Program-made: the position numbers and the translations under genes | Shown here: positions 33,082 through 43,887 of the stretch, piece after piece | Numbering within the stretch: the first letter of the stretch is position 1 | Layout of the letters: each line of letters starts with the position of its first letter | DNA from: Paraburkholderia aromaticivorans | GTDB taxonomy: Bacteria; Pseudomonadota; Gammaproteobacteria; Burkholderiales; Burkholderiaceae | DNA: 64,000 bases | Direction of reading: 5' to 3' | Assembly: GCF_002278075.1 (NCBI RefSeq) | Contig: NZ_CP022989.1 | Location: 2,790,001-2,854,000, forward strand | Notes under the pieces: generated by a model | Database searches by the model: none | Told to the model about the DNA's origin: nothing | The model's input: the letters and a program-made list of their open reading frames with translations, nothing else

Positions 33082-34467
33082 ATGAACCTGCTGATCGAAT
33101 TGCTCGCCTTCGCGGTCGCGATTGGCGTACTCGTGGTCGTCCACGAATACGGGCACTACAGCGTGGCGCGCCTGTGCGGCGTCAAGGTGCTGCGCTTTTC
33201 GATCGGCTTCGGCAAGCCGCTGTTCCAGTGGGTGAGCCCGAAAACGGGCACCGAATGGACCATCGCCGCGCTGCCGCTCGGCGGCTACGTGAAGATGCTC
33301 GACGAGCGCGAAACCGGCGCCGAGCCGATTCCCGCGGAAGCCTTGCCGAATGCGTTCAACCGGCAGTCCGTGTGGCGCCGGTTTGCGATCGTCGCGGCCG
33401 GTCCGGTCGCGAACTTCCTCCTTGCCATCGTGCTGTTCGCGCTGGTCTTCGCCACCGGCGTGACCGAGCCGGCTGCCGTGGTGGCGGCGCCCGCGCCGAA
33501 TACGCCGGCGGCGCTCGCCGGCTTCGACGGCGGCGAGACGATCGTTGCGGTGCGCGCCGAGAACGCCAGCGAATCCGAGCCGGTGCGCTCATGGTCGGAC
33601 CTGCGCTGGAAGCTGCTGGGTGCGGCATTCGATCACAAGCGCGTCGTGCTGAGCGCGAAAGACGCACACGGCACGTCGGACTTTCAGCTCGATCTGCGCG
33701 GCCTGACCGAGAAAGACGTCGATGACGACTTCATGTCGCATCTCGGTTTCGAGCCTGGTGGTGGCAAGCTGACGGTGGCCGGTGTGCAGCCGGGCAGCGC
33801 GGCGCAGAAAGCCGGGCTCGTCGCAGGCGATCGTCTGCGCGCCGTCGACGGCATTCCGACCGACAACGCCACAGCCTTCATCGCTTATGTAAAATCGCAC
33901 GCCGGCAAACCGGTGACGCTGCAAGTGGAGCGCGGCGGGCCGGCGGCGGCCAGGCTCGAAGACATCGGCCTCGTGCCGCAGTCGCAGCGTGACGAAGCGA
34001 CGGGCCAGCAGATCGGCCGCATCGGCGCGGAACTGGCCACGCAGGTGCCGTCGATCGACGTGCGTTACGGGCCGCTCGAGAGCCTGCAACTGGGTGCGCG
34101 CCGCACGTGGGATCTGGCGGTGTATTCGGTGCGCATGTTCGGCAGGATGATCGTGGGCGAGGCATCGCTGAAGAATCTTTCCGGCCCGGTGACGATCGCC
34201 GATTACGCGGGAAAGAGCGCACGTCTAGGTCCTTCTGCATTCCTGTCGTTCCTGGCCCTTGTCAGTATTAGCCTTGGCGTACTGAACCTGTTACCAATTC
34301 CGGTATTGGACGGGGGGCATCTGTTATATTATTTGGTTGAAGCTGTTACCGGTAAAGTTGTCTCCGATCGCTGGCAACTCGTTTTTCAGAGGGCGGGTCT
34401 CGCCTGCATCGTCGCGTTGTCGGCGATCGCGCTGTTCAACGATCTGGCTCGTTTAATCCATTTTTAA
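33082..34467 (+). CDS. rseP: Site-2 intramembrane protease RseP
   Basis: 461 residues. The zinc site HEYGH (His21, Glu22, His25) lies in the first membrane helix; the third metal ligand is in PIPVLDGGHLLYY near the C-terminus. A periplasmic region with PDZ sequence (GVQPGSAAQKAGLVAGDRL) lies between. It cleaves anti-sigma-E factor RseA after DegS and trims signal-peptide remnants. Located just before bamA and skp, whose products are monitored by sigma-E. ATG seven bases after dxr. Confidence 0.96.
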   Translation: MNLLIELLAFAVAIGVLVVVHEYGHYSVARLCGVKVLRFSIGFGKPLFQWVSPKTGTEWTIAALPLGGYVKMLDERETGAEPIPAEALPNAFNRQSVWRRFAIVAAGPVANFLLAIVLFALVFATGVTEPAAVVAAPAPNTPAALAGFDGGETIVAVRAENASESEPVRSWSDLRWKLLGAAFDHKRVVLSAKDAHGTSDFQLDLRGLTEKDVDDDFMSHLGFEPGGGKLTVAGVQPGSAAQKAGLVAGDRLRAVDGIPTDNATAFIAYVKSHAGKPVTLQVERGGPAAARLEDIGLVPQSQRDEATGQQIGRIGAELATQVPSIDVRYGPLESLQLGARRTWDLAVYSVRMFGRMIVGEASLKNLSGPVTIADYAGKSARLGPSAFLSFLALVSISLGVLNLLPIPVLDGGHLLYYLVEAVTGKVVSDRWQLVFQRAGLACIVALSAIALFNDLARLIHF

Positions 34468-34534
34468 AGTGTTCGGCGGCGTTCACGATGGCGACCGCCC
34501 GACCTGATGCAGCTATACACACTGGGGAAGCACG

Positions 34535-36838
34535 TTGTTTAAACCTCATCGCTTTGTTCCAAAGACGGTTATAGCCGCGGCATTCGCCGCGCATGGGCTG
34601 GTTGCTCACGCAACGACGCCCTTCGTGGTGCAAGACATCCGGATCGAGGGATTGCAACGCGTCGAACCTGGTACGGTGTTCGCCTACCTGCCCATCAAGC
34701 AAGGCGACACCTTCAGCGACGACAAGGCATCGGAGGCCATTCGCGCCCTGTATGCCACGGGCTTCTTCAACGACGTCAAGATTGCGACCGAAGGCAATGT
34801 CGTCGTCGTGCAGGTGCTGGAGCGTCCGGCTATCGGCACGATCGATTTCGCCGGCATTCATGAGTTCGACAAGGAAAACCTGACCAAGGCGCTGCGCGCC
34901 GTGGGTCTGTCGCAGGGCCGTTATTACGACAAGGCGCTCGTCGACAAGGCCGAGCAGGAACTGAAGCGCCAATACCTGACGCGCGGCTACTACGCCGCCG
35001 AGGTCACCACCACGATCACGCCGATCGACCGCAACCGCGTGTCCGTGCTGTTCTCGGTGGCCGAAGGGCCGAGCGCGAAGATCCGCCAGATCAACTTCAT
35101 CGGCAACAAGGCGTTCAGCACGGGTACGCTGCGCGACGAAATGCAGTTGTCCACGCCGAACTGGTTCTCGTGGTACACGAAGAACGACCTGTACGCGAAA
35201 GACAAGCTCACCGGCGACCTCGAAAACGTCCGCTCGTATTACCTGAACCGCGGCTACCTCGAGTTCAACATCGATTCCACCCAGGTGTCGATCTCGCCGG
35301 ACAAGAAGGACATGTATCTCACGGTCACGCTGCATGAAGGCGAGCCGTACACGATTTCGAGCATCAAGCTGGCGGGCAATCTGCTCGACCGCGAGCCGGA
35401 GCTGGCGAAGCTCATCAAGATCAAACCGGGCGACCGCTTCTCGGCTGAAAAGCTGCAGGCCACCACCAAGGCGATCGTCGACAAGCTGGGCGAATACGGC
35501 TATGCGTTCGCCACCGTCAACGCGCAGCCGCAGATCGACCAGTCCAACCACAAGGTGGACCTCACGCTGCAGGTGGACCCGAGCCGCCGCGTGTACGTGC
35601 GCCGCATCAACGTGGTGGGCAACACCCGCACGCGTGACGAAGTGGTGCGCCGCGAAATGCGCCAGCTCGAAAGCTCGTGGTTCGATTCGAACCGCCTCGC
35701 GCTGTCGAAAGACCGGATCAACCGTCTCGGCTACTTCACGGATGTCGACGTGACCACGGTGCCGGTGGAAGGCACACCCGACCAGGTCGACGTGGACGTC
35801 AAGGTGGCCGAAAAGCCGACCGGCGCGATCACGCTGGGCGCGGGCTTCTCGTCGACCGACAAGGTGGTGCTCTCCGCGGGCGTGTCCCAGGACAACGTGT
35901 TCGGCTCGGGCACGAGTCTCGCGGTGAACATTAATACCGCGAAGACGTACCGCACGCTGACGGTCACGCAGGTCGATCCGTACTTCACGGTCGACGGCAT
36001 CAAGCGTATTACCGACGTTTATTACCGTACATATCAGCCGCTGTATTACTCCACGGATTCGAGCTTCAAGATCGTCACGATCGGTGGCGACCTGAAGTTC
36101 GGTATTCCGTTCTCCGAAGTGGACACGGTCTACTTTGGCGCCGGCCTCGAGCAGAACCAGCTGGACATCGACGCGAACACGCCGCAAAGCTATATCGACT
36201 ACGTGCACGAATTCGGCCGCGTGTCGAACAACGTGCCGATCACGGTAGGCTGGTCACGCGACGCGCGTGACAGCGCACTGGTGCCGAGCCGTGGTTACTT
36301 CACGCAGGCGAACGCCGAATACGGCACGCCGATCGGCGGCACGCAGTACTACAAGGCCGACATCAACGCGCAGTACTATTATTCGTTCTCGCGCGGGTTC
36401 GTGCTGGGCTTCAACTTCCAGGGCGGTTACGGTAACGGCCTCGGCGGCAAGCCTTATCCGATTTTCAAGAACTACTATGCGGGCGGTATCGGTTCGGTGC
36501 GGGGCTACGAGCCGAGCTCGCTGGGTCCGCGCGACGCGAAGACGAACGACCCGATCGGCGGCTCGAAGCTGCTGGTGGGTAACGTCGAGTTGACGTTCCC
36601 GCTGCCGGGCACGGGTTACGACCGCACGCTGCGTGTCTTCACGTTCCTCGACGCCGGTAACGTGTGGGGCACGGAGGGCAACAGTATCGGCGCCAACGGC
36701 CTGCGTTACGGCTATGGTGTCGGTCTGGCGTGGATCTCGCCGATCGGTCCGCTCAAGCTGAGCCTGGGCTTCCCGCTCACGAAGCATACGGGCGACCAGT
36801 ACCAGAAATTCCAGTTCCAGATCGGGACGGCGTTCTGA
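34535..36838 (+). CDS. bamA: Outer-membrane assembly factor BamA
   Basis: 767 residues. A signal peptide (about 1-26, ending AHA) is followed by five POTRA domains (from VQDIRIEGLQRVEPGTVFAY) and a C-terminal 16-strand Omp85 barrel with the conserved VRGYEPSSLGP loop and terminal aromatic residue in IGTAF. It inserts beta-barrel proteins into the outer membrane. Translation starts at TTG (34535), nine bases after GGGGAAG; no in-frame ATG offers a full signal peptide, so a weak start codon for an essential gene appears real. Confidence 0.96.
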   Translation: MFKPHRFVPKTVIAAAFAAHGLVAHATTPFVVQDIRIEGLQRVEPGTVFAYLPIKQGDTFSDDKASEAIRALYATGFFNDVKIATEGNVVVVQVLERPAIGTIDFAGIHEFDKENLTKALRAVGLSQGRYYDKALVDKAEQELKRQYLTRGYYAAEVTTTITPIDRNRVSVLFSVAEGPSAKIRQINFIGNKAFSTGTLRDEMQLSTPNWFSWYTKNDLYAKDKLTGDLENVRSYYLNRGYLEFNIDSTQVSISPDKKDMYLTVTLHEGEPYTISSIKLAGNLLDREPELAKLIKIKPGDRFSAEKLQATTKAIVDKLGEYGYAFATVNAQPQIDQSNHKVDLTLQVDPSRRVYVRRINVVGNTRTRDEVVRREMRQLESSWFDSNRLALSKDRINRLGYFTDVDVTTVPVEGTPDQVDVDVKVAEKPTGAITLGAGFSSTDKVVLSAGVSQDNVFGSGTSLAVNINTAKTYRTLTVTQVDPYFTVDGIKRITDVYYRTYQPLYYSTDSSFKIVTIGGDLKFGIPFSEVDTVYFGAGLEQNQLDIDANTPQSYIDYVHEFGRVSNNVPITVGWSRDARDSALVPSRGYFTQANAEYGTPIGGTQYYKADINAQYYYSFSRGFVLGFNFQGGYGNGLGGKPYPIFKNYYAGGIGSVRGYEPSSLGPRDAKTNDPIGGSKLLVGNVELTFPLPGTGYDRTLRVFTFLDAGNVWGTEGNSIGANGLRYGYGVGLAWISPIGPLKLSLGFPLTKHTGDQYQKFQFQIGTAF

Positions 36839-36899
36839 TCCGGCGGCTGGCGGCTCGGCCAGGAGCGGCTGGCCAAACTACAGTATCGAGAGGATGACT

Positions 36900-37421
36900 T
36901 TGCTAACCGGTATGTTTTCGAAACGTGTGGCGTGCGCGCTGGCGCTGGCAATGACCTTGGGTGTCGGGGTGGCGCATGCGCAGGAGGCAAGGATCGCGGC
37001 GGTGAATTCCGACCGGATCCTGCGCGAATCCGCTGCCGCGAAGGCCGCGCAGGTCAAGCTCGAGGCCGAGTTCGCCAAGCGTGACAAGGACCTTGCCGAC
37101 ATGGCGCAGAAGCTGAAGGCGACGTCCGACTCCCTCGACAAGAACGGTGCGTCGATGTCGCCCGCCGATCGCGCGCAGAAGCAGCGCGATCTGTCGCAAC
37201 TCGACACGGACTTCCAGCGCAAGCAACGTGAGTTTCGCGAGGATCTGAACCAGCGCCGCAACGAAGAACTGGCGGCGGTGCTCGACCGCGCGAACAAGGT
37301 GATCAAGCAGATCGCCGAGGCGCAGCACTATGATCTGATCGTTCAGGAAGCGGTGTACGTGAGTCCGCGTATCGATATCACCGATCAGGTGCTCAAGGCC
37401 CTGGCGGCGTCGGGTAACTGA
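36900..37421 (+). CDS. skp: Periplasmic chaperone Skp/OmpH
   Basis: About 173 residues. The signal peptide contains KRVACALALAMTLGVGVAHA, cut before QEARIA; the mature part is a charged coiled-coil typical of the Skp trimer tentacles. It holds unfolded outer-membrane proteins between Sec and Bam. The start is ambiguous: ATG at 36894 directly abuts a GAGAGG ribosome site, the TTG at 36900 has ideal spacing and is used, and an ATG at 36912 also leaves a full signal peptide. It sits between bamA and lpxD, the usual order. Confidence 0.92.
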   Translation: MLTGMFSKRVACALALAMTLGVGVAHAQEARIAAVNSDRILRESAAAKAAQVKLEAEFAKRDKDLADMAQKLKATSDSLDKNGASMSPADRAQKQRDLSQLDTDFQRKQREFREDLNQRRNEELAAVLDRANKVIKQIAEAQHYDLIVQEAVYVSPRIDITDQVLKALAASGN

Positions 37422-37496
37422 TCGCGGCAGCCGCTCAGGTGACCCGGCAGCGCAAGATCTCACAAGTTGAACTGAACAGTAGGAGACAGGACAGGC

Positions 37497-38609
37497 ATGG
37501 CATTTACGCTCGAGGACATCGTCCAGCGGTTCGGCGGTGAAGTAGTCGGAAATGGTTCGCAGCGCGTCGGCAGTCTCGCGCCGCTCGACCAGGCAGGCCC
37601 GGACCAGCTGGCGTTCCTCGCCAATCCGAAGTACCTGTCGCAGGTCGAAACGACCCGTGCGGGCGCGGTGCTGATCAACGCCGACGACCTCGCCAAACTC
37701 GCTTCCCGCGAGAATCGTAACTTCATCGTCACGCCGAATCCGTACGCTTACTTTGCGCGCGTCGCGCAAACCTTCATCGACCTCGCCGCACCCAAGGCGG
37801 TGCCCGGCGTGCATCCGAGCGCAACCATCGACCCGTCGGCGCAGATTGCCGCGAGCGCGGTGATCGGCCCGCACGTCACGGTGGAAGCGGGCGCGGTGAT
37901 CGGCGAAAACGTGCGGCTCGACGCCAATGTCGTGGTCGGCCGGGGCACGCGCATCGGCGCGGGCTCGCATCTTTATCCCAATGTCGCGGTGTACTACGGT
38001 TGCAAGCTCGGCGAGCGCGTGATCGTGCACGCGGGCGCGGTGATCGGCTCGGACGGTTTCGGCTTCGCGCCGGATTTCGTCGGCGAGGGTGAGGCGCGTA
38101 CCGGCAGCTGGGTGAAGATTCCGCAGGTCGGCGGCGTGTCCATTGCGGCAGACGTCGAAATCGGTGCGAACACCACGATCGACCGTGGCGCGATGGCCGA
38201 CACCATCATCGAAGAGTGCGTGAAGATCGACAATCTCGTGCAGATCGGCCACAACTGCAAGGTCGGGGCCTATACGGTGATCGCCGGCTGCGCGGGCATT
38301 GCGGGCAGCACGACGATCGGCCGTCATTGCATGATCGGCGGCGCGGTTGGGATCGCCGGGCACGTCACCCTCGCCGACTATGTGATCGTCACCGCGAAGT
38401 CAGGCGTCTCGAAGTCGCTGCTGAAGCCTGGTATGTACACCAGTGCCTTCCCGGCCGTGAACCATGCAGACTGGAACAAGAGCGCGGCGTTGCTGCGCAA
38501 TATCGACAAACTCCGCGATCGTATCAAGGCGCTCGAAAACGCCGCGGCTGAGAAGCAGGGCAGTCCGGCTGCCAATGCCGCAAGCCGTGGCGCAGACGAC
38601 CAAGCCTGA
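37497..38609 (+). CDS. lpxD: UDP-3-O-acylglucosamine N-acyltransferase LpxD
   Basis: 370 residues. An N-terminal uridine-binding domain is followed by a left-handed beta-helix of hexapeptide repeats and a C-terminal helix. The catalytic His is in [16 protein letters not shown]. It adds the second 3-hydroxyacyl chain in lipid A synthesis. The last 25 residues are an Ala/Asp-rich tail. A GGAG site precedes the ATG. Together with fabZ, lpxA and lpxB it forms the lipid A part of the operon. Confidence 0.97.
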   Translation: MAFTLEDIVQRFGGEVVGNGSQRVGSLAPLDQAGPDQLAFLANPKYLSQVETTRAGAVLINADDLAKLASRENRNFIVTPNPYAYFARVAQTFIDLAAPKAVPGVHPSATIDPSAQIAASAVIGPHVTVEAGAVIGENVRLDANVVVGRGTRIGAGSHLYPNVAVYYGCKLGERVIVHAGAVIGSDGFGFAPDFVGEGEARTGSWVKIPQVGGVSIAADVEIGANTTIDRGAMADTIIEECVKIDNLVQIGHNCKVGAYTVIAGCAGIAGSTTIGRHCMIGGAVGIAGHVTLADYVIVTAKSGVSKSLLKPGMYTSAFPAVNHADWNKSAALLRNIDKLRDRIKALENAAAEKQGSPAANAASRGADDQA

Positions 38610-38610
38610 G

Positions 38611-38651
38611 AGGTACCAGGGTAAGGTACCAGGTAAGGCACCAGGGTAAGC
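38611..38651 (+). repeat. Three-copy tandem repeat after lpxD
   Basis: Three imperfect copies of about 14 bases, GGTACCAGGGTAA type, begin two bases after the lpxD stop and continue to about 38651. The first two contain GGTACC, the third GGCACC. The remaining 215 bases before fabZ show no other structure. Confidence 0.6.
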
Positions 38652-38867
38652 CACAGCCGACTCGCGCAACAATTCGCCTGGCATTTCGCAGGGCAACCGG
38701 CCGGCACCGCGTAAAATAGCGGGCGAGCATCAGGAAGCAAAGTCGGTTGCCGTGACCGGGTGGCACGGCCGCCGGGTCATGGCGAGCGCCGGCAGCATGC
38801 GTTATCAACCCACCTGCACCAGCATCCGCAGTCATCATCGCGCAGTCAATGCGTGAGTAGAAACACC

Positions 38868-39332
38868 ATGAGCACCGAAAAAATCAATCTCGACATTCAT
38901 AAGATTCTCACGCTGCTGCCACATCGTTACCCGATCCTGCTGGTCGACCGGGTGCTCGAACTCGAGCCGCACAAGAGCATCAAAGCGTTGAAGAACGTGT
39001 CGATCAACGAACCGTATTTCCAGGGTCATTTCCCGACCCGTCCGGTCATGCCGGGCGTGCTGATTCTCGAAGCGCTCGCGCAAACGGCGGCTCTGCTGAC
39101 GTTTTCGGAAGAGCCGAGCGACCCGTCGAACACGCTGTATCTGTTCGTCGGCATCGACAACGCGCGTTTCAAGCGCGTGGTGGAACCGGGCGACCAGCTG
39201 ATCCTGAACTGCACGTTCGAGCGTCATATGCGCGGCATCTGGAAGTTCAAGGCGCGCGCCGAAGTGGATGGCGTGGTAGCGGCGGAAGCCGACCTGATGT
39301 GCGCGGTGCGGCACACGGACAAGGACGCTTGA
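38868..39332 (+). CDS. fabZ: 3-hydroxyacyl-ACP dehydratase FabZ
   Basis: 154 residues, a hot-dog fold dehydratase. The active site is [21 protein letters not shown] with catalytic His54 and Glu68. It dehydrates 3-hydroxyacyl-ACPs in fatty-acid elongation and competes with LpxA and LpxD for the same substrates, which explains its place in the lpx operon. The frame is open to 38760, but the conserved protein begins at the ATG at 38868. Confidence 0.97.
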   Translation: MSTEKINLDIHKILTLLPHRYPILLVDRVLELEPHKSIKALKNVSINEPYFQGHFPTRPVMPGVLILEALAQTAALLTFSEEPSDPSNTLYLFVGIDNARFKRVVEPGDQLILNCTFERHMRGIWKFKARAEVDGVVAAEADLMCAVRHTDKDA

Positions 39333-39435
39333 CGCTCAAGCCAGTGTCCGGGCGGTCGCGGCGGCGTGACACACGCGCTGCTCGCCCCGCCAGATGCCCA
39401 TCCAGACAACGCAACAGAATCAGAAGCGAGGACGC

Positions 39436-40224
39436 ATGAGCAGGATTCATCCCACTGCGATCGTCGAACCGGGCGCGCAACTCGACGAATCCGTCGAAGT
39501 CGGACCGTATGCCGTGATCGGCGCACATGTGACGATCGGCGCGCGGACCACGATCGGTTCGCACAGCGTGATCGAAGGTCACACCACGCTCGGCGAAGAC
39601 AACCGGATCGGCCACTACGCATCGGTCGGCGGCCGTCCGCAGGACATGAAGTACAAGGACGAGCCGACCCGGCTCGTGATCGGCAACCGCAACACGATCC
39701 GCGAATTCACCACGATCCACACCGGCACGATGCAGGACGCGGGCGTCACCACGCTTGGCGACGACAACTGGATCATGGCGTACGTGCACATCGGGCACGA
39801 CTGCCACGTCGGCAGCAACGTCATTCTGTCGAGCAATGCGCAGATGGCCGGCCACGTCACGATCGGCGACCACGCGATCGTGGGCGGCATGTCAGGCGTG
39901 CATCAGTTCGTGCGCATCGGCGAGCATTCCATGCTGGGCGGCGCGTCGGCGCTGGTGCAGGACATTCCGCCGTTCGTGATCGCCGCCGGCAACAAGGCCG
40001 AACCGCATGGCATCAATGTCGAAGGCCTGCGCCGCCGCGGTTTCTCGCCGGACGCGATCTCGGCGCTGCGCGCGGCTTATCGCGTGCTGTACAAGAACGG
40101 CCTGTCGCTGGAAGAGGCGAAGGTCCAGTTGCGCGAACTCGCGTCCGCGGGCGGCGACGGTGACGAACCGGTGCAGACGCTGCTCGCGTTCGTCGAAGCG
40201 TCGCAGCGCGGCATCATCCGCTAA
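39436..40224 (+). CDS. lpxA: UDP-N-acetylglucosamine acyltransferase LpxA
   Basis: 262 residues, the standard length. A left-handed beta-helix of hexapeptide repeats ([20 protein letters not shown]) with the catalytic His in [15 protein letters not shown], and the C-terminal helical segment [12 protein letters not shown]. It performs the first acylation of lipid A synthesis. An upstream ATG at 39394 is in frame, but GAGG five bases before the ATG at 39436 and the family N-terminus favour the shorter form. Three bases separate it from lpxB. Confidence 0.97.
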   Translation: MSRIHPTAIVEPGAQLDESVEVGPYAVIGAHVTIGARTTIGSHSVIEGHTTLGEDNRIGHYASVGGRPQDMKYKDEPTRLVIGNRNTIREFTTIHTGTMQDAGVTTLGDDNWIMAYVHIGHDCHVGSNVILSSNAQMAGHVTIGDHAIVGGMSGVHQFVRIGEHSMLGGASALVQDIPPFVIAAGNKAEPHGINVEGLRRRGFSPDAISALRAAYRVLYKNGLSLEEAKVQLRELASAGGDGDEPVQTLLAFVEASQRGIIR

Positions 40225-40227
40225 CCG

Positions 40228-41397
40228 ATGGCATTGCAACCCAGTCCACTGCGCGTCGCGATGGTGGCCGGCGAACCGTCCGGCGACCTGCTGGCGGCGT
40301 CGCTGCTCGACGGTCTCGCGAGCCGTTTGCCGGCCGGCACCCAGTACTACGGGATCGGCGGGCCACGCATGATCGCCACGGGCTTCGACGCCCACTTCCC
40401 GATGGAAAAGCTGTCGGTGCGCGGCTATGTCGAGGCACTGAAGCACATTCCGGGCATTCTCGGCATTCGCAACGAACTGAAGCGCCAACTGCTGGCCGAA
40501 CCGCCGGCAGTATTCGTCGGCGTGGATGCGCCCGATTTCAACTTCGGTCTCGAGCATCCGTTGCGCGACGCCGGGATCCCGACCGTGCACTTCGTGTGTC
40601 CGTCCATCTGGGCATGGCGCGGCGGGCGCATCAAGAAGATCGCCAAGGCGGTCGACCACATGCTGTGCGTGTTTCCGTTCGAAACGGCGCTGCTGGAGAA
40701 GGCGGGCGTCGCGGCTTCGTACGTGGGCCATCCGCTTGCCGATGAGATTCCGCTCGTACCGGACACGCTCGGCGCGCGCCGGGCGCTGGGTCTTGCGGAA
40801 GAGGGCCCGATCATCGCGGTGCTGCCGGGCAGCCGGCGCTCGGAGATCGATCTGATCGGCCCGACGTTCTTCGCCGCGATGGAGATGATGCAGCACCAGG
40901 AGCCCGGTCTGCGCTTCGTGATGCCGGCGGCCACGCCGGCGCTGCGCGAGATGCTGCGGCCGCTGGTGGATTCCCACCCCGGCCTCGCGCTGACGATTAC
41001 CGACGGCCAGTCGCAACTCGCCATGACCGCGGCTGACGCGATTCTCGTGAAGAGCGGCACCGTGACGCTGGAAGCCGCGCTGCTGAAAAAGCCGATGGTG
41101 ATCTCGTACAAGGTGCCCTGGCTGACCGGCCAGATCATGCGCCGTCAGGGCTATCTGCCCTACGTCGGTCTGCCGAACATTCTCGCGGGGCGTTTCGTGG
41201 TGCCGGAGATCCTGCAGCACTTCGCCACGCCTCAGGCCTTGGCCGAAGCCACGCTGAAACAGTTGCGCGACGAGACCAACCGGCGCACGCTGACAGAAAT
41301 CTTCACGGAGATGCATCACGTGCTGAAGCAGAATACCGCGCAGCGTGCGGCGGAAGTCGTGGCGGGCGTCATCGAAAAGCGCAGGGCGCGGCCGTGA
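40228..41397 (+). CDS. lpxB: Lipid A disaccharide synthase LpxB
   Basis: 389 residues of a GT-B type glycosyltransferase (family 19). Conserved segments are [15 protein letters not shown], the helical [28 protein letters not shown] and LPGSRRSEI, plus [17 protein letters not shown] for UDP-sugar binding. It joins two acylated glucosamines into the lipid A disaccharide. ATG three bases after lpxA; its stop overlaps the rnhB start by four bases. Confidence 0.97.
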   Translation: MALQPSPLRVAMVAGEPSGDLLAASLLDGLASRLPAGTQYYGIGGPRMIATGFDAHFPMEKLSVRGYVEALKHIPGILGIRNELKRQLLAEPPAVFVGVDAPDFNFGLEHPLRDAGIPTVHFVCPSIWAWRGGRIKKIAKAVDHMLCVFPFETALLEKAGVAASYVGHPLADEIPLVPDTLGARRALGLAEEGPIIAVLPGSRRSEIDLIGPTFFAAMEMMQHQEPGLRFVMPAATPALREMLRPLVDSHPGLALTITDGQSQLAMTAADAILVKSGTVTLEAALLKKPMVISYKVPWLTGQIMRRQGYLPYVGLPNILAGRFVVPEILQHFATPQALAEATLKQLRDETNRRTLTEIFTEMHHVLKQNTAQRAAEVVAGVIEKRRARP

Positions 41398-42137
41398 CCA
41401 GCGCGCGTGCACCTCGCCGCAAAACCGTTGCCGGAGCGGCGGCGCAGCAGGTCGGCCTGAACTTCGAGACGCCGGACGACATTGTCTGCGGCGTCGACGA
41501 AGCCGGGCGCGGGCCGCTGGCCGGCCCGGTCGTGGCCGCGGCGGTGATTTTCGATCCGGCGAAGCCGATGATTCGCGGCCTCGACGATTCCAAAGCGCTG
41601 AGCGCGAAAAAGCGTGACGATCTGTACGACAAGATCGTGGACCGGGCGCTTGCTTATTGCATCGCTTCGGCATCGGTGGAAGAAATCGATTCGCTGAACA
41701 TCCTGCACGCCACCATGCTGGCCATGAAGCGCGCCGTGGAAGGCCTCTCCGTCGTGCCGACGCTCGTGAAAGTCGACGGCAATCGCTGTCCGGCGCTGAG
41801 TGTTCGCAGCGAAGCAGTGATCGGCGGCGACGCGCTCGTCAAGAGCATCTCGGCAGCCTCGATTCTTGCCAAGGTCACGCGGGACCGCATGCTGCTCGAA
41901 TTGCACCAGGCGCATCCGGTCTACGGCTTCAATGCGCATGCCGGTTACGGCACGCCGCAGCATCTCGCGGCGCTGCGTGAACACGGGCCTTGCGAGCATC
42001 ATCGGCGTTCGTTCGCGCCGGTGCGGGAAGCGCATCTGCGTTTCGGCACGGGGGTGACATTGCCGGCCGGTGACAGGGTCATCATGCCCGGCGCGATGCT
42101 CGACGACGACGCCTTCGGCGAACTCAGCGGCGTCTAA
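41394..42137 (+). CDS. rnhB: Ribonuclease HII
   Basis: 247 residues. The catalytic acidic residues are in [20 protein letters not shown] (Asp, Glu) and [10 protein letters not shown] (Asp), with [14 protein letters not shown] at the C-terminal side. It cleaves RNA of RNA:DNA hybrids and initiates ribonucleotide excision. Translation begins at GTG (41394) overlapping the lpxB stop (GTGA), so about 25 residues precede the conserved domain; a shorter start is possible. Confidence 0.95.
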   Translation: MTSARAPRRKTVAGAAAQQVGLNFETPDDIVCGVDEAGRGPLAGPVVAAAVIFDPAKPMIRGLDDSKALSAKKRDDLYDKIVDRALAYCIASASVEEIDSLNILHATMLAMKRAVEGLSVVPTLVKVDGNRCPALSVRSEAVIGGDALVKSISAASILAKVTRDRMLLELHQAHPVYGFNAHAGYGTPQHLAALREHGPCEHHRRSFAPVREAHLRFGTGVTLPAGDRVIMPGAMLDDDAFGELSGV

Positions 42138-42222
42138 GCTGGCACAAGCGCCCCATGGGCGTGACGTGCAGCAGCCTGCCACCGCGCCAACCCTTTCCTC
42201 ATTCTCACTGTCGTCGCTGCCT

Positions 42223-43008
42223 GTGAAAGCCATCACCTCGCGGGACAATCCGCTCTACAAACGTCTGAAGGCATTGGCCGGTTCGACGCATCAACAGCGC
42301 AAAAGCGGCCACGCGCTGCTCGAAGGGTTTCACCTCGCGAGCGCGTATCTCGACGTCGCCGGGCAGCCGGAAATGTGCATCGTCACCGACGGCGCGTTGC
42401 GTCACGACGAAGCCCAGGCGATCGTTTCGCGCATCGAAGATCATCGTGTCGTGACACTGCCGGATGCGCTATTCGGGCAGTTGTCGAATGTCGTGCACGG
42501 GGTTGGCATTCTGCTGCTGGTCGACAAGCTCGACACGCCGCTGCCCGATACGGTTGCGCAAACCTGCCTCGTACTCGACGGCGTGCAGGACGCGGGCAAC
42601 GTCGGCTCGATTTTGCGCAGCGCGGCGGCCGCGGGCATTCAGCAGGTGTTCTGCGCGCCGGGTACGGCGTACGCGTGGTCCTCGAAGGTGCTGCGCTCGG
42701 GCATGGGCGCGCATTTCCTGCTGCAGATCCACGAGGACGTGCAAGCGCAGCCGCTGATCGAGCGCCTCGCGGTGCCGATCGTTATTACGGATTCGCACGG
42801 CGCCGAGGCGATCTACGATTGCAATCTGAGCGGCCCGCTCGCGTGGGTGTTCGGCAACGAAGGGGCGGGCGTCTCGCAGATCTGGCGCGATGCGGTCTCA
42901 TTGCGGGTAACGATTCCCCAGCCGGGCGGCATGGAGTCGCTGAATGTGGCGGCCGCGGCGGCCGTGTGCGTGTTCGAGCAGTGCCGCCAGCAGCGCGGGC
43001 GTGCTTGA
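42223..43008 (+). CDS. SpoU-family (TrmH) RNA 2'-O-methyltransferase
   Basis: About 261 residues. An N-terminal RNA-binding substrate domain (ITSRDNPLYKRLKALAG) precedes the SPOUT trefoil-knot domain: motif 1 LVLDGVQDAGNVGSILRSA, motif 2 WVFGNEGAGVS and motif 3 RVTIPQPGGMESLNVAAA. It methylates ribose in rRNA or tRNA; the exact site is unknown. The frame stays open upstream to 42070, overlapping rnhB. The GTG at 42223 matches where homologues begin, but no ribosome site is seen, so a GTG at 42169 is an alternative. Confidence 0.9.
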   Translation: MKAITSRDNPLYKRLKALAGSTHQQRKSGHALLEGFHLASAYLDVAGQPEMCIVTDGALRHDEAQAIVSRIEDHRVVTLPDALFGQLSNVVHGVGILLLVDKLDTPLPDTVAQTCLVLDGVQDAGNVGSILRSAAAAGIQQVFCAPGTAYAWSSKVLRSGMGAHFLLQIHEDVQAQPLIERLAVPIVITDSHGAEAIYDCNLSGPLAWVFGNEGAGVSQIWRDAVSLRVTIPQPGGMESLNVAAAAAVCVFEQCRQQRGRA

Positions 43009-43071
43009 CGCGGGCGACACGCGCATTGTTGCGCGTGTTGCTTCTTCAGGCCGTCTCGCTTGCCGGGCGGC

Positions 43072-43887
43072 TCAATATGCCGGCCGGTCGAGTTTGATTT
43101 CCTGCAGGATCGTCGTTGCGATTTCTTCGATCGACTTGTGCGTCGACGACAGCCACTTGATCCCTTCCCGCCGCATCATCGTTTCGGCTTCGTTGATCTC
43201 ATAGCGGCAATTCTCCGGCGCGGCGTACTTGCTGCCGGGACGGCGCTCGTTGCGAATCTCCGAAAGCCGCTGCGGATCGATCGACAAGCCGAACATCTTC
43301 TGCCGATGCGCGAGCAGCGGCGTAGGTAATTTGCCGCGCTCGAAATCTTCCGGAATCAGCGGATAGTTGGCCGCTTTCACGCCATATTGCATGGCCAGAT
43401 AGAGGCTCGTCGGCGTCTTGCCGCTGCGCGAGACGCCGACCAGAATCACGTCGGCATCCGCCAGGTTGCGGTTGGACTGGCCGTCGTCGTGAGCGAGCGA
43501 GAAATTGATCGCCTCGATCCGGTTCTTGTACTCCTCGGTATCCGCGTTCTGGTGGCCGCGGCCCATGGCGTGGCTCGACTTCAGTTCCAGTTCCTGTTCG
43601 AGCGGCTCGACGAAGGTCTGAAACATGTCCAGCACGAGCGCATTCGAGCCTTTGACGATCTGATTCGACGCGCTGTCCACCAGCGTCGTGAAGACGATCG
43701 GACGGCGACCGTCCTGCTGGATGGCTTCGTTGATCTTTTCGAGCGTGGCGTAGGCCTTTTCCGTCGAGTCGACGAAGGGCACGCGAACCAGGCGGAACTT
43801 CTGGTCGAACTGGGAGAGGATCGAATGCGCGAAGGTTTCGGCAGTGATCCCGGTACCGTCGGAGACGATGAATACGGTGGGCGGCAT
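43072..43887 (-). CDS. ppsR: PEP synthase regulatory kinase/phosphorylase PpsR
   Basis: 271 residues of the DUF299 bifunctional kinase/pyrophosphorylase family. The opening [16 protein letters not shown] and the P-loop [15 protein letters not shown] are diagnostic. It inactivates PEP synthase by ADP-dependent phosphorylation and reactivates it with phosphate. Its target gene ppsA is the divergent neighbour, which supports PEP synthase rather than PPDK as target. The open frame extends to 44007, but the family begins at [13 protein letters not shown] (ATG 43887). Confidence 0.95.
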   Translation of the reverse strand: MPPTVFIVSDGTGITAETFAHSILSQFDQKFRLVRVPFVDSTEKAYATLEKINEAIQQDGRRPIVFTTLVDSASNQIVKGSNALVLDMFQTFVEPLEQELELKSSHAMGRGHQNADTEEYKNRIEAINFSLAHDDGQSNRNLADADVILVGVSRSGKTPTSLYLAMQYGVKAANYPLIPEDFERGKLPTPLLAHRQKMFGLSIDPQRLSEIRNERRPGSKYAAPENCRYEINEAETMMRREGIKWLSSTHKSIEEIATTILQEIKLDRPAY

